Part shown: positions 53,979 to 63,084 of the stretch, piece by piece
Layout of the letters: every line of letters starts with the position of its first letter
Numbering within the stretch: the stretch's first letter is position 1
Source of the DNA: Clostridium intestinale DSM 6191
Lineage (GTDB): Bacteria; Bacillota; Clostridia; Clostridiales; Clostridiaceae
Assembly: GCF_900130055.1 (NCBI RefSeq)
Contig: NZ_FQXU01000007.1
Span: forward strand, 304,168 to 368,167
DNA: 64,000 nt
Direction: 5' to 3'
The notes under the pieces: generated by a model
Databases searched by the model: none
Told to the model about the DNA's origin: nothing
What the model saw: only the letters and a program-made list of their open reading frames with translations
Made by a program: the position numbers and the translations under genes

Positions 53979-54360
53979 AAGTAAATAATCTTCTTTCAAC
54001 AACTATCAAATCATCTTCATTAATATTTTTAAACCAACTATCTAATTTATTTTTAGCTTTTGTTTTTACTTCATCATCAACGTGCCTTGCTATTTTTATT
54101 AATGCAAACATCAAAGCTCCAAAATCATCTGTAAATCCTGCAAGTGGTATAAAATCTGGTATACTATCTATTGGTGCGATAAAATACCCTAAAGCACCTA
54201 TTACTATTAGCTTTTCTTTCATAGATATCTCAGGTTTTTTCATAGCATAAAATAAAATTAAAATAGCATACACAACCTTAGTTCCTGCTTTTGTAGCATA
54301 CTTCTTTAATTTTGAAAACAACTTATTTTCAGAATAAAATTTTTTGTAGCTTTTTCTCAT
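53977..54360 (-). CDS. DUF1232 (YkvA family) membrane protein
   Basis: 127 residues with a basic N-terminus and the DUF1232 core (KLIVIGALGYFIAPIDSIPD, then FTDDFGALMFALIKIA). Function unknown; family members are small membrane proteins. ATG 54360 has GGAAGGTG upstream; a TTG five codons earlier is part of that region. Confidence 0.85.
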   Translation of the reverse strand: MRKSYKKFYSENKLFSKLKKYATKAGTKVVYAILILFYAMKKPEISMKEKLIVIGALGYFIAPIDSIPDFIPLAGFTDDFGALMFALIKIARHVDDEVKTKAKNKLDSWFKNINEDDLIVVERRLFT

Positions 54361-54433
54361 AAAAGCACCTTCCAATTTAATTTATTTCTATACTGTTCAG
54401 TTTAACCACTTTATAACTTCTTAATATACTTGT

Positions 54434-55084
54434 CTATATTACTTTTAATGAATTAATAAGCTGATTATCTATATTGCTTTCAATTACTTCTAATACTTCC
54501 ACTTTTCCATCTGATTTATATAGTGCGCTTACTAGAATTATTTCTTTTTTTTCTATAAATTCCTTTATTATTGGACTTTCATATATAATATCTAATGTGT
54601 TTTTTATATTTACCTTTATAGTATTTAGATAGATATCCTCTTTAAAATGTGTTTTCACATACTTAACTGATGGTTCTATCTTTTTTAATACATATTTTAT
54701 ACTTCCATTGAATTCTGCTTTTTCCTCAAATTGATCTATTGCACCCTTAACTGCCCCACAGTTTTCGTGCCCCAAAACCATAACTATAGATGCTCCACCA
54801 ACTTCAACTCCATACTCTATTGATCCTAAAGCATCTTCATTCATAACATTTCCTGCTATCCTAATTTCAAACAAGTCACCAAGTCCTTGATTAAATACTA
54901 TAGTTGGTGTGATTCTAGAATCAGAGCAGGATACAACTACTCCAAAAGGGTATTGATTTTCTCTTAAGCTTTCTATTTTATTATTTGATATATCTACCTC
55001 TTCATAGTTGTCCTTGTTATAAAAATTTTCATTTCCCTTAAGCAATCTTTTAAGATACTCTTTAGCCTCTAACATTCTTGTCAA
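54434..55084 (-). CDS. Beta-class carbonic anhydrase
   Basis: 216 residues. Zinc ligands and active-site motifs VVSCSDSRITP (residues about 49-59) and VLGHENCGAVKG (about 104-115) are complete, so it should interconvert CO2 and bicarbonate. The start is probably TTG 55084, with AGGGGG seven bases upstream; the ATG three codons later is too far from that site. It lies 28 bp from the Spx/ArsC-like gene on the same strand. Confidence 0.92.
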   Translation of the reverse strand: MTRMLEAKEYLKRLLKGNENFYNKDNYEEVDISNNKIESLRENQYPFGVVVSCSDSRITPTIVFNQGLGDLFEIRIAGNVMNEDALGSIEYGVEVGGASIVMVLGHENCGAVKGAIDQFEEKAEFNGSIKYVLKKIEPSVKYVKTHFKEDIYLNTIKVNIKNTLDIIYESPIIKEFIEKKEIILVSALYKSDGKVEVLEVIESNIDNQLINSLKVI

Positions 55085-55112
55085 TTTATAGCCCCCTACT
55101 TACAACTTATGA

Positions 55113-55463
55113 TTATAATAAATCTTTTCCCCACTCTTTAAATCCTACTAAAACCTTGTCTTCTGTTACTAATATAGGTCTTTTTACAAGCATTCCATTA
55201 GTAGCAAGTAGTTCTAATAAAGATTCCTCTGAATCACTTTTTACTCTGTCTTTTAAATTCATTTCTTTATATAATTTCCCACTTGTATTAAAAAATTTAT
55301 TTATTGTTAGTCCACTTTTATCTAACCATTTTTTCAACTCTTCTTTAGTAGGATTATCTTCAACAATGTGTCTATCTATAAAGTCTATGTTGTTTTCTTT
55401 TAGAAATTTTTTAGCCTTTATGCAGGTAGTGCATTTAGGATAATTAACGAATAATGCTTCCAT
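55113..55463 (-). CDS. Spx/ArsC-like thioredoxin-fold protein
   Basis: 116 residues, the ArsC/Spx/YffB fold, with a redox CxxC near the N-terminus (YPKCTTCIKAKKFL) and the family segment LDKSGLTINKFFNTSGKLYKEM. The C-terminal RPILVTEDKVLVGFKE fits. It may be a glutathione- or thiol-dependent reductase or a regulator binding RNA polymerase; the Gly of some Spx proteins cannot settle this. AGGAGG precedes the ATG. Confidence 0.88.
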   Translation of the reverse strand: MEALFVNYPKCTTCIKAKKFLKENNIDFIDRHIVEDNPTKEELKKWLDKSGLTINKFFNTSGKLYKEMNLKDRVKSDSEESLLELLATNGMLVKRPILVTEDKVLVGFKEWGKDLL

Positions 55464-55521
55464 AATCTCCTCCTAACAAATTTTTATATATTATATCACA
55501 AATATCAATTATGTAACTACA

Positions 55522-55559
55522 AAAATAAAAAAGATGCTACATTAAGTTTGCAGCATCTT
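55522..55559. terminator. Terminator of the oxidoreductase operon
   Basis: AAGATGCTGC and GTAGCATCTT pair on the minus strand (55531-55559), followed by TTTTTATTTT. Confidence 0.82.
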
Positions 55560-55571
55560 ATATATTTCCTA

Positions 55572-56432
55572 TTACTTAAACTCATTAAGGAATTTTTCTA
55601 CGTTTTTAACATTCCATTCCCTATCCACTACTGGTGGGTTATCCTTAACAATTGGATGTAAATCCTCAAACACAGGTTTTCCTTCTTCTTTATAGATAAT
55701 TCCTGTAGGAATCTTATCTCCAAACTCTAAGGCTTTTTCCATAGCTTTTGCTCTATCTGTTGGATCATATTCCTCTAGTAATCTATACACCCTATCTTTA
55801 TACCACTTGAAAGTGTTAACCTTATTAAAGCTTACACAAGGTTCAACTATATCTACTAATGCATAACCTTTATGATTTACTGCTTCTTTTAGTACCTTAA
55901 CCATAGTTTCCTTATCTCCTGAGAAAGCTCTACCAACAAATGTTGCCCCAGCTGATATTGCTATTGCTAAAGGATTTAAAGGATTTTGCATAACTCCTTC
56001 AAACTGCATTGAAGTTACCTGTCCTAAAAATGTAGTTGGTGAACCTTGACCTTTAGTTAAACCATAGATTTGGTTATCTCCTACTATTTGAGTTATATCT
56101 ATATTTCTTCTTATAGCATGAAGGAAGTGATTACCACCCTCGCCATAAGCGTCTCCATCTCCACCTACTACAATTACTTTAAGATCCTTATTTACTATTT
56201 TAATACCTTGAGCTGGTGGAAGTGCTCTACCATGAAGTCCATTAAAACCATTTATTTTTAAATAGTGTGGCATTTTAGCAGCTTGGCCTATACCTGAAAC
56301 TATAACAGCCTCATGAGGTTTAATCTCAAGTTCAGCTAAGGTTTGTTTAATACCATCTAATATTGAGAAGTGACCACAACCTGGACACCATGCAATTTCA
56401 TCTTTTGAATCATATATTTTTAAATCAAGCAT
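55572..56432 (-). CDS. korB: 2-oxoacid:ferredoxin oxidoreductase, beta subunit
   Basis: 286 residues, the thiamine-diphosphate subunit. The N-terminal CPGCGHF and the cofactor motif VVGGDGDAYGEGGNHFLHA are intact. With the alpha subunit it would decarboxylate a 2-oxoacid (2-oxoglutarate, pyruvate or branched-chain) to acyl-CoA and reduce ferredoxin. There is no separate 4Fe-4S delta subunit in the operon. Its ATG shares one base with the alpha stop (TAATG). Naming as korB reflects family likeness, not proven substrate. Confidence 0.88.
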   Translation of the reverse strand: MLDLKIYDSKDEIAWCPGCGHFSILDGIKQTLAELEIKPHEAVIVSGIGQAAKMPHYLKINGFNGLHGRALPPAQGIKIVNKDLKVIVVGGDGDAYGEGGNHFLHAIRRNIDITQIVGDNQIYGLTKGQGSPTTFLGQVTSMQFEGVMQNPLNPLAIAISAGATFVGRAFSGDKETMVKVLKEAVNHKGYALVDIVEPCVSFNKVNTFKWYKDRVYRLLEEYDPTDRAKAMEKALEFGDKIPTGIIYKEEGKPVFEDLHPIVKDNPPVVDREWNVKNVEKFLNEFK

Positions 56433-58111
56433 TACTTGTTCACCTCACTCTTTACTCTTTCATAAAGCTCAACTCCATTTATTTGGCGTCCATCATATTT
56501 TAATATGCTTCCGTCCATTAAAATTCCAGTTTCGCTAGCTATAAACTTACCTAGTTGACCATTGTAGTTTTGTTCAACATTTATAAACTTAACTTTACCT
56601 TTTAACTTATCTAAAGTCTTTTTAGGTAATGGGAATATATCACCAAAACTTAATGCTGCAACCTTAAGTCCTTCTTTATTTAGTAAATCTGTAGCTTCCT
56701 TTAACGCTCCATAAGTAGAACCCCATCCAACTAATACTGTATCAGGTTCTTCAACTCCAAAATAAACTGGTTCTTCTATATCAGCTTCCATAAGAACTTG
56801 CTTTTTCATTCTTTTTTCCATCATAGAATTTCTAACTTCTCCTGACTCAGTTATATGACCTTCATCAGTATGTTCATCTGAATCAACTAACACAGTTTGA
56901 CCTGGAACTTTACCTGGAACTAACATTGGAGATATTCCATCCTCTGTAAGTTCATATCTCTTATATTCTTCACCTTCTTTAAAAGGTCCATCTACCCACT
57001 TACCTTTTTCAATAGTTAAATCATCTAACTTATATGGTGCTACTGTAACCTTACTATCTGCTAAGTATTGATCAGTTAACAAGATAACAAGTGTTTGGTA
57101 CTTAGTTGCTAGATTTAATGCTCTAAAAGATTGATAAAATGCATCTTCAGCATTTCTTACTGATAATACAGCTCTTGGGAATTCACCATGAGATGCTGTT
57201 AATAAGAAACTTAAATCACTTTGCTCTGTTCTTGTAGGTAATCCTGTAGCTGGTCCTGGTCTTTGAGAATCCACAACAACTACTGGTGTTTCCATAATAC
57301 CTGCAAGCCCAAAAGCTTCAACCATTAAAGATACTCCTCCACCTGAAGAACCAGTCATGGCTTTAGCTCCTGCATAAGATGCACCTATTGCCATATTTAA
57401 AGCTGCAACTTCATCCTCAACCTGTTCTACTACTATTCCTGCTTGAACTTGTTTTTTAGAAAGATAAGTCATTACAGAAGTAGCTGGAGTCATAGGATAA
57501 CCACAGTAAAAGTTAACCCCTGCTGCCAGTGCCCCTAAAGCAATAGCTGTATTTCCATCAAGTAAAAGATGATCTTCTAAGTTTCCACCCTTTAATTGAA
57601 ATTTTGTATCTATTAAATCATATCCTCTATTTAAAGCTTGTATATTTGTTTCTCTTATTTGCGGTGCGAATTTCTTTGGAAATATTTCTTCTACACCCTC
57701 TAATGAAATTCCGAAAAACTTAATAACAGCTCCTAATCCCACCATTCCTAATGCTTTAGAAAGCTTTAATTCCAATGCAGTCTTTTTTAGTGGAAGTTTT
57801 TTAAATCTGCTATCTTCTGAAACTAATGCATCATCTCCTATAGCAACTCCATGTTCACTTAATCTTTCCATATGAAGATCTATTGTGTTTTGATCTAATG
57901 CAAAAATAACATCAACATTAGACGTATGAGTATATATAGGTTCATCTGAAAATCTCACTTGAAGGAAGTTATGACCTCCCCTTACTCTTGACATATAATC
58001 TTTGTTTGTAAAAACATAAAAACCTTTTTTCTTTAGTATTTTCTCTAAAAAATTACTAATAGTATCCATACCTTGGCCAGCAGCGCCGCCAATTAAAACA
58101 TTATAATTCAC
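56432..58111 (-). CDS. korA: 2-oxoacid:acceptor oxidoreductase, fused gamma-alpha subunit
   Basis: 559 residues. Residues 1-180 are the gamma domain (GGAAGQGMDTISNFLEKIL, then RVRGGHNFLQVRF); the rest is the alpha domain with YCGYPMTPATSVM, EVEDEVAALNMAIGASYAGA in the form QVEDEVAALNMAIGASYAGA, and TGSSGGGVSLMVEAF. The gamma-alpha order is typical of KorA-type enzymes of clostridia and archaea. The start is GTG with AAGGAGG upstream. About 350 bp upstream are free of genes. Confidence 0.9.
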   Translation of the reverse strand: MNYNVLIGGAAGQGMDTISNFLEKILKKKGFYVFTNKDYMSRVRGGHNFLQVRFSDEPIYTHTSNVDVIFALDQNTIDLHMERLSEHGVAIGDDALVSEDSRFKKLPLKKTALELKLSKALGMVGLGAVIKFFGISLEGVEEIFPKKFAPQIRETNIQALNRGYDLIDTKFQLKGGNLEDHLLLDGNTAIALGALAAGVNFYCGYPMTPATSVMTYLSKKQVQAGIVVEQVEDEVAALNMAIGASYAGAKAMTGSSGGGVSLMVEAFGLAGIMETPVVVVDSQRPGPATGLPTRTEQSDLSFLLTASHGEFPRAVLSVRNAEDAFYQSFRALNLATKYQTLVILLTDQYLADSKVTVAPYKLDDLTIEKGKWVDGPFKEGEEYKRYELTEDGISPMLVPGKVPGQTVLVDSDEHTDEGHITESGEVRNSMMEKRMKKQVLMEADIEEPVYFGVEEPDTVLVGWGSTYGALKEATDLLNKEGLKVAALSFGDIFPLPKKTLDKLKGKVKFINVEQNYNGQLGKFIASETGILMDGSILKYDGRQINGVELYERVKSEVNK

Positions 58112-58462
58112 TTCTAGTTACCTCCTTGATAATTAGGTGTCAATCTATCTTAAAAACTTAATAAAATTCAGTTCTTAATTCTATTATAAATGATAATTCT
58201 TTTTAATCAATAATTATTATCAATAGATATTCTTAATTATTATGCCCTAGGGAGGTATAGTTACCTCTAGCTTAAATTTGCTTATTATTTCGCAACTATT
58301 CTATAGCATTGTATATTTTATTGCTTCTCCTATATATTTATGATTTAGCAATCACACAAAGTTCGTGTATTACATCGATTATTAGTTAAATAAATATCTC
58401 TTCACCGAACATATTATGGTAAAATGTTATTAAATTACTTAAAATATGAAGGGAGATATATT
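58112..58462. promoter_or_regulatory. Divergent promoter region of kor and flavin reductase genes
   Basis: A 350-bp intergenic region. It holds an inverted repeat CTAGG-GAGGTA-TAGT-TACCTC-TAG (58247-58270) and, at about 58190-58225, a TGATAAT/ATTATTATCA pattern that weakly resembles a Fur box. I could not place either promoter with confidence. Confidence 0.4.
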
Positions 58463-58972
58463 ATGAGTACATTCGTAGAAATCAAACCAGAAGAATTAAC
58501 TGAAAATCCATTTAAACTTATAGGCAGTGATTGGACTTTAATTACTGCTGAAAAAGAAGGAAAAGTAAATACTATGACTGCCTCATGGGGTGGACTTGGT
58601 ATTATGTGGGGTAAACCTGCAGCTTATATTTTTATAAGACCTCATCGTTACACTAAAGAATTTGTAGATGCTTCAGATACTTTTTCATTAACATTTTTTG
58701 ATAACAGCTTTAAAAAACAGTTAGGTTATTTAGGCAGCACCTCTGGAAGAGATGAAGATAAAATATCAAAATCTAACCTAACAATAACACATGACGGTTC
58801 TACTCCTTACTTTGAAGAAGCAAAACTTACTGTTATATGTAAAAAACTTTATGCTCAAGAATTATCACCTGAAAGTTTTTCTGTAGATGGATTTGATGAC
58901 AAATTCTATCAAGATAAAGACTACCATACAATGTATATCTCAGAGGTTCAAAAAGTTCTTATAAAACAATAA
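58463..58972 (+). CDS. Flavin reductase family protein (flavoredoxin-like)
   Basis: 169 residues, an FMN-binding split-barrel protein. The motif NTMTASWGGLGIMWGKPAAYIFIRPHRYT (short pieces only: TASWGGLGIMW, FIRPHRYT) and the later LGSTSGRDEDK match flavin reductase/flavoredoxin proteins. It could pass electrons or supply reduced flavin. ATG 58463 has AGGGAG upstream. It is divergent from the oxidoreductase operon. Confidence 0.85.
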   Translation: MSTFVEIKPEELTENPFKLIGSDWTLITAEKEGKVNTMTASWGGLGIMWGKPAAYIFIRPHRYTKEFVDASDTFSLTFFDNSFKKQLGYLGSTSGRDEDKISKSNLTITHDGSTPYFEEAKLTVICKKLYAQELSPESFSVDGFDDKFYQDKDYHTMYISEVQKVLIKQ

Positions 58973-58977
58973 TTTAA

Positions 58978-59018
58978 AAGAGGTAATAAAAAGCTTCCTG
59001 CTTTTTATTACCTCTTAG
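58978..59018. terminator. Bidirectional terminator
   Basis: AAGAGGTAATAAAAAGC pairs perfectly with GCTTTTTATTACCTCTT around TTCCT (58978-59016), between convergent genes. Confidence 0.88.
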
Positions 59019-59020
59019 TT

Positions 59021-59533
59021 TTACTGGGGAAATAGTTTTATCTTCTCACCTTTGTCATCCAATAATTTGTAGTATCCATCTATAACATCTATCTTTTCAC
59101 CTGCTATTTCTATGTAGAAGTAGTTCTCTCCTTCTGGTGACTTAGTATCATATTCTTTTAATATGATTTTTTCCCCATCAAATTCTACATCTCTCATCTT
59201 ATCTAAAAATTCACCTGCATATTGAGTATACCTTATCTTTATTTGATTTTTATTTTCCATCTGCTTAAAAAAATCATCAATCTTATTTTTATTTATATAT
59301 TCTCCACTGTCTGTTAAAAAAATTAATGACATATCTTTTTTTGCAGTTTCAATATCATAATTTTTCTTAATATTGGATTCTTTTAATTGTTCACTTTTAA
59401 CTTCATTTGAATCTAGTTTCTTATATATTACATCTTTAGTTGCTGCAAGCGGTACATTATTATCTTCTTTAACAATGTAGCTTATTGCTGCTATTACTCC
59501 AAGAGTTATCAAAATTAATCCGTATTTTTTCAC
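59021..59533 (-). CDS. Membrane-anchored DUF4362-like protein
   Basis: 170 residues: an N-terminal membrane helix (LILITLGVIAAISYIV) and an outside domain with NKNKIDDFFKQMENKNQIKI, then RYTQYAGEFLDKMRDVEFDG, which resembles DUF4362 proteins of Bacillus. Function unknown. The start is uncertain: GTG 59533 has GGGGGG nine bases upstream; ATG 59542 lies directly after those Gs. Confidence 0.65.
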   Translation of the reverse strand: MKKYGLILITLGVIAAISYIVKEDNNVPLAATKDVIYKKLDSNEVKSEQLKESNIKKNYDIETAKKDMSLIFLTDSGEYINKNKIDDFFKQMENKNQIKIRYTQYAGEFLDKMRDVEFDGEKIILKEYDTKSPEGENYFYIEIAGEKIDVIDGYYKLLDDKGEKIKLFPQ

Positions 59534-59664
59534 CTTACTCATCCCCCCTTCTATCAATTATTCTTAAATTTAGTTTATCAGATTTTATCATTTATTAGTA
59601 GAACTTGTAATAAAAGTAATGATTTTAGTAATTATCGTTAATTATTATTATTTTTATACAAACT

Positions 59665-59702
59665 GCAAAAAGAACCTTAAATTATTCAAAGTTCTTTTTT
59701 GC
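59665..59702. terminator. Terminator of the SDR gene
   Basis: GCAAAAAGAAC and GTTCTTTTTTGC (59665-59675 and 59691-59702) form a stem with T-rich ends, 7 bp beyond the SDR stop. Confidence 0.75.
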
Positions 59703-59709
59703 CTCCCTA

Positions 59710-60450
59710 TTAAATAAATCCACCATTAACACGTATAGTCTGACCTGTTATCCAATTGGAATTATCACTTATTAAAAACTCAATTACTTTTGCAATATCC
59801 TCTGTTTCACCAAGACGTCCAAATGCATTCATCTTTTTCATTCCTTCTATTTGTTCTACTGTTTTTCCAGTAGTAAAAAGTTCTGTATTTACTGGCCCTG
59901 GTGCAACTGCATTAATTGTTATTTTCTTTGCTCCAAATTCTTTTGCCAATTGACGTGTTATTTGTTCAACCGCTCCTTTAGTTGCCGCGTAAAGACTATA
60001 TCCAGGGAACATTTGACCTAAGACAGAAGTTGAGAAATTAATAATTCTTCCGTTATAAGCCATATGCTTCATAGCCTCTTTACATGCAAAATATGTTCCT
60101 TTTACATTTATAGAAAAATGATCATCGAAGTCCTTTTCACTTATTTCTAATAAAGGTTTTGTTCTCATTATACCTGCATTATTAATTAGGATATCTATTC
60201 TCCCAAAAGACTCTAGAGTCTTTTTAAACAAATCTTCTAATTCACTGACTTTACTTATATCTGCTTTTATTGCAATACCTTCTCCGCCATTTTTATTAAT
60301 CTCTTCTATTACTTCTAATGCCTTTTCTTCGCTACTAGAATAATTAACTACTACCTTTATTCCTAAACTAGCTAGTTGTTTAGCTATAGTTTTCCCTATT
60401 CCTCTTGATGCTCCTGTTACTATAGCAACTCTCTCTTCTATATTTTTCAT
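59710..60450 (-). CDS. Short-chain dehydrogenase/reductase (SDR)
   Basis: 246 residues. Classical SDR: cofactor motif TGASRGIGK (residues 11-19), NNAG (in ILINNAGIM), catalytic Ser in NFSTSVLG and YxxxK in YAATKGA. NADP preference is suggested by the basic residue after the second strand being absent (VVNYSSSEEKA), so it is unresolved. It resembles 3-oxoacyl-ACP reductase-like enzymes. ATG 60450 has AGGAGAGG upstream. It is divergent from an AraC regulator that probably controls it. Confidence 0.9.
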   Translation of the reverse strand: MKNIEERVAIVTGASRGIGKTIAKQLASLGIKVVVNYSSSEEKALEVIEEINKNGGEGIAIKADISKVSELEDLFKKTLESFGRIDILINNAGIMRTKPLLEISEKDFDDHFSINVKGTYFACKEAMKHMAYNGRIINFSTSVLGQMFPGYSLYAATKGAVEQITRQLAKEFGAKKITINAVAPGPVNTELFTTGKTVEQIEGMKKMNAFGRLGETEDIAKVIEFLISDNSNWITGQTIRVNGGFI

Positions 60451-60592
60451 AACTACCTCTCCTTTAAACAGTATTCTTGAAATAATTATACAATTCAAGT
60501 AGATTAAAGTGGTATACAGTTCCTATAGTATTATTGCCTAATCCTACAAAAGAAATTATAATTATTATATTAATCACAAAAGGATGAGTGTT

Positions 60593-61522
60593 ATGTCTAA
60601 AGAAATTAATAAAACTCAAATAAGTACTGAATCAAAGAAATCATTAGCCGAATTTATAGACTTGCATACTCACTCAGAAGGTATTCAAGATACTGAAATT
60701 CCAGCATTAAAACTTATTCGTTCAACAAACCCATTTAAATCTCTTCACTCAATATATGACCCATCAATATGTATTATTGCTCAAGGTTCAAAAATTGTAA
60801 CTTTAGCTCAAGAAAGTTACAGATATGATCCTGCAACCTATTTGGTAGCCTCTGTTCATCTGCCTATATGTGGTGAAATAGTTGATGCTTCCAAAGATTC
60901 TCCATATCTATCACTTAAACTTAGTTTTTCTCCTGACGATATTCTAAACATAGTAAAGGATTGTCCTGATATGTGGAAACATAATGATGAAATCGGAAGA
61001 GGTCTTGTAGTAAATACACTTAAATCATCTATTTTAGAGCCTGTATTAAGACTTATAAAACTTTTAGATACGCCTAATGATATTCCTATTTTATATCCAC
61101 TAATTACGCGTGAAATTCTTTACAGAGTTTTACAAGATGAAAGTGGTTATTTAATTAAACAATTTGCTATGCTAGGAAGCCATGCACAAGCAATATCTAA
61201 AGTTATTAAGATAATAAATCGTGATTACTATAAATCTTTAACTATTGAAGCTTTAGCCAAAGAGGTCTCAATGAGCGTTTCTTCATTACACACTCATTTC
61301 AAAAAGGTAACTGCAATGAGCCCACTTCAATATCAAAAATTAATAAGACTTCAAGAGGCTCGTCGTTTACTTCTTTCTGAAACTACTGAGGCCGCTGATG
61401 CGGGATTTAAAGTTGGGTATGAAAGTCCTTCACAATTTAGTCGTGAATATGCTAGATTATTTGGACTTCCTCCTATAAGTGATGTTAAAAAATTAAAAGA
61501 TTCTTTAATATCTGTTTTTTAG
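60593..61522 (+). CDS. AraC family transcriptional regulator
   Basis: 309 residues with an AraC_N-type ligand domain (TNPFKSLHSIYDPSICIIAQGSK pattern, short: SICIIAQGSK) and two C-terminal helix-turn-helix motifs (TIEALAKEVSMSVSSLHTHFKKVT and DAGFKVGYESPSQFSREYARLFG, each within the AraC signature). AraC_N regulators are often divergent from an SDR or aldo-keto reductase, as here (143 bp between starts). ATG 60593 has AAAGG upstream; another ATG three codons earlier is too close to it. Confidence 0.9.
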   Translation: MSKEINKTQISTESKKSLAEFIDLHTHSEGIQDTEIPALKLIRSTNPFKSLHSIYDPSICIIAQGSKIVTLAQESYRYDPATYLVASVHLPICGEIVDASKDSPYLSLKLSFSPDDILNIVKDCPDMWKHNDEIGRGLVVNTLKSSILEPVLRLIKLLDTPNDIPILYPLITREILYRVLQDESGYLIKQFAMLGSHAQAISKVIKIINRDYYKSLTIEALAKEVSMSVSSLHTHFKKVTAMSPLQYQKLIRLQEARRLLLSETTEAADAGFKVGYESPSQFSREYARLFGLPPISDVKKLKDSLISVF

Positions 61523-61533
61523 TTAAAAATGAT

Positions 61534-61585
61534 AAAAAGGAGTTGCTGCAAATCTAGATTTCTAGAGGTGCAACAACCCCTTTAA
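61534..61585 (+). terminator. Terminator of the AraC gene
   Basis: GGAGTTGCTGCA pairs with TGCAACAACCCC (one bulge) with an inner CTAGA/TCTAG stem, then TTTAATT. Confidence 0.7.
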
Positions 61586-61617
61586 TTCAAACATAATAGT
61601 ATTAAATTATTATTTAT

Positions 61618-62736
61618 TTAATTATTTAAGACACTAAAAACTTTATCAGCTATTTCAGAATCCATTTTTGTAAACTTACTTGAATAATCACTCCAGACTT
61701 CAATGTTTTCTATACTTTTTCCAAAGAGTATTTTTTCAAGATTTTTTCTTATTTTATGTAAATTTTCATACTTTGGATTAGATGGATCATCCTTTATTAC
61801 CTCTAAAGTTGTTATTAAACTCTCTATAACCTTATTTTTATCATATTTTTTTTCTAAAGTTTTTTCATTAATATCTACACTTTCATCAAGCAGTAACTCT
61901 TCTTCATTTAATCCTTTTTGTATAAGTATTTTAGTATGTCCTACTACACAGCTGTTACCTTTACAACTTCCACAGCTTTCTGTTCCAAGGCATATCTCAC
62001 CTATATCACTTTGTATTTTGTTGTAATAGTCATATAAATCTTTTGAAGTCTTCTTAAACAAGGTTTGTCTTCCTTGTCTTCGTCTTATAATTTCTGGTCT
62101 TAATAAAAATACTACAGCTACAACTAATACAGCTAAAAATAAAATAATATTTAATGGGGTCAAATAACTATCTGGTAAGGTTTCATATAACTTAGTTAAT
62201 CCAAAGAACATAAATATAGAAGCTGCTATTATTTTCATAGTAAACTCTGGTATCTTGTCTCCAAGCTTTTTGCCTACAATAATTCCTAATACACCTGTAG
62301 CTATCATACCTGAAACTGATCCCGCTAATATAACTAAAGGATATACCGCATCTATAGATAAAGTTATTGCTGTTAATTGTGTTTTATCTCCTAACTCTCC
62401 TATAAAAAAAGCTAATGCAACTGTTATAACAGCGCCAAACTTAGATTTTTCAGCTTCTTCCTCCTCGTCTTCATCATCAGACTTTAAAGTCCACAGAGAA
62501 AATCCTACAAAAGCAAAACCAGCAACTATCTGTATTGTATTTATTGGAATAAAGTTAGAGATATAATGTCCTAACAATATACCTAGTCCATGATTTAGAA
62601 AAGATCCTAGAAATATTCCTGCTATAACTTTTTTAACTGGAAATTTTGTTGCAAATGCCATTGCTAGTATCTGTGTTTTATCTCCCATTTCTGCAATAAA
62701 AATAAGTATAAATGCTTTTAACAATTCTTGAACCAT
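61618..62736 (-). CDS. TMEM165/GDT1 (UPF0016) family manganese exporter with Cys-rich tail
   Basis: 372 residues. The membrane part (residues 1-225, six helices) has the two cation motifs EMGDKTQ and ELGDKTQ. Family members export Mn2+ or exchange Ca2+/Mn2+. The gene sits under a manganese riboswitch, which supports Mn export. Unlike the usual 190-230 aa proteins, it has a cytoplasmic tail of about 145 aa with the cluster CLGTESCGSCKGNSCVVGH (four Cys plus His) and a helical end. ATG 62736 has AGAGGTGG upstream. Confidence 0.88.
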   Translation of the reverse strand: MVQELLKAFILIFIAEMGDKTQILAMAFATKFPVKKVIAGIFLGSFLNHGLGILLGHYISNFIPINTIQIVAGFAFVGFSLWTLKSDDEDEEEEAEKSKFGAVITVALAFFIGELGDKTQLTAITLSIDAVYPLVILAGSVSGMIATGVLGIIVGKKLGDKIPEFTMKIIAASIFMFFGLTKLYETLPDSYLTPLNIILFLAVLVVAVVFLLRPEIIRRRQGRQTLFKKTSKDLYDYYNKIQSDIGEICLGTESCGSCKGNSCVVGHTKILIQKGLNEEELLLDESVDINEKTLEKKYDKNKVIESLITTLEVIKDDPSNPKYENLHKIRKNLEKILFGKSIENIEVWSDYSSKFTKMDSEIADKVFSVLNN

Positions 62737-62842
62737 TGGGCCACCTCTTAATATCAATATTTAAATAAAAAGTACAAACTTTAATGTTGGGCATTTTATA
62801 TTCGTACCTTTTTAATTTACTTAGTTTTTTAGACAAAAGAAA

Positions 62843-62990
62843 AGCGAGATATTTAGATTAATAAACCCTATAGTAAGGTCTACTAATCTAAAAGTCTCGC
62901 TACTTTAATCTTTTTAAAGCAAATAAAACCAGGATTTCTCCAGTATGTTGATTTTATTTATAGGCTTAGCCTCAGCTACTCCCTTTTAGA
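62843..62990 (-). promoter_or_regulatory. yybP-ykoY manganese riboswitch with terminator
   Basis: Minus strand: P1 TCTAAAAG (62990-62983) with CTTTTAGA (62894-62887); conserved loop GGGAGTAGC after the 5' arm and GCGAGAC before the 3' arm, as in yybP-ykoY aptamers. The terminator AGCGAGA/TCTCGCT with inner TTAGATTA/TAATCTAA (62843-62901) shares the 3' arm, so aptamer and terminator exclude each other: Mn2+ should turn the exporter on. Confidence 0.88.
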
Positions 62991-63021
62991 AATACGCTAT
63001 CTTATTTTATTTAATAAAAGT

Positions 63022-63050
63022 ATAATATCACATTTTTTTTATTTACACAA
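63022..63050 (-). promoter_or_regulatory. Promoter of the riboswitch transcript
   Basis: TTGTGT (63050-63045), 17-bp spacer, TATTAT (63027-63022), about 30 bp before the aptamer. Confidence 0.7.
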
Positions 63051-63084
63051 TACTTATAAAAATTTTATATTTTTCATTTCACAG

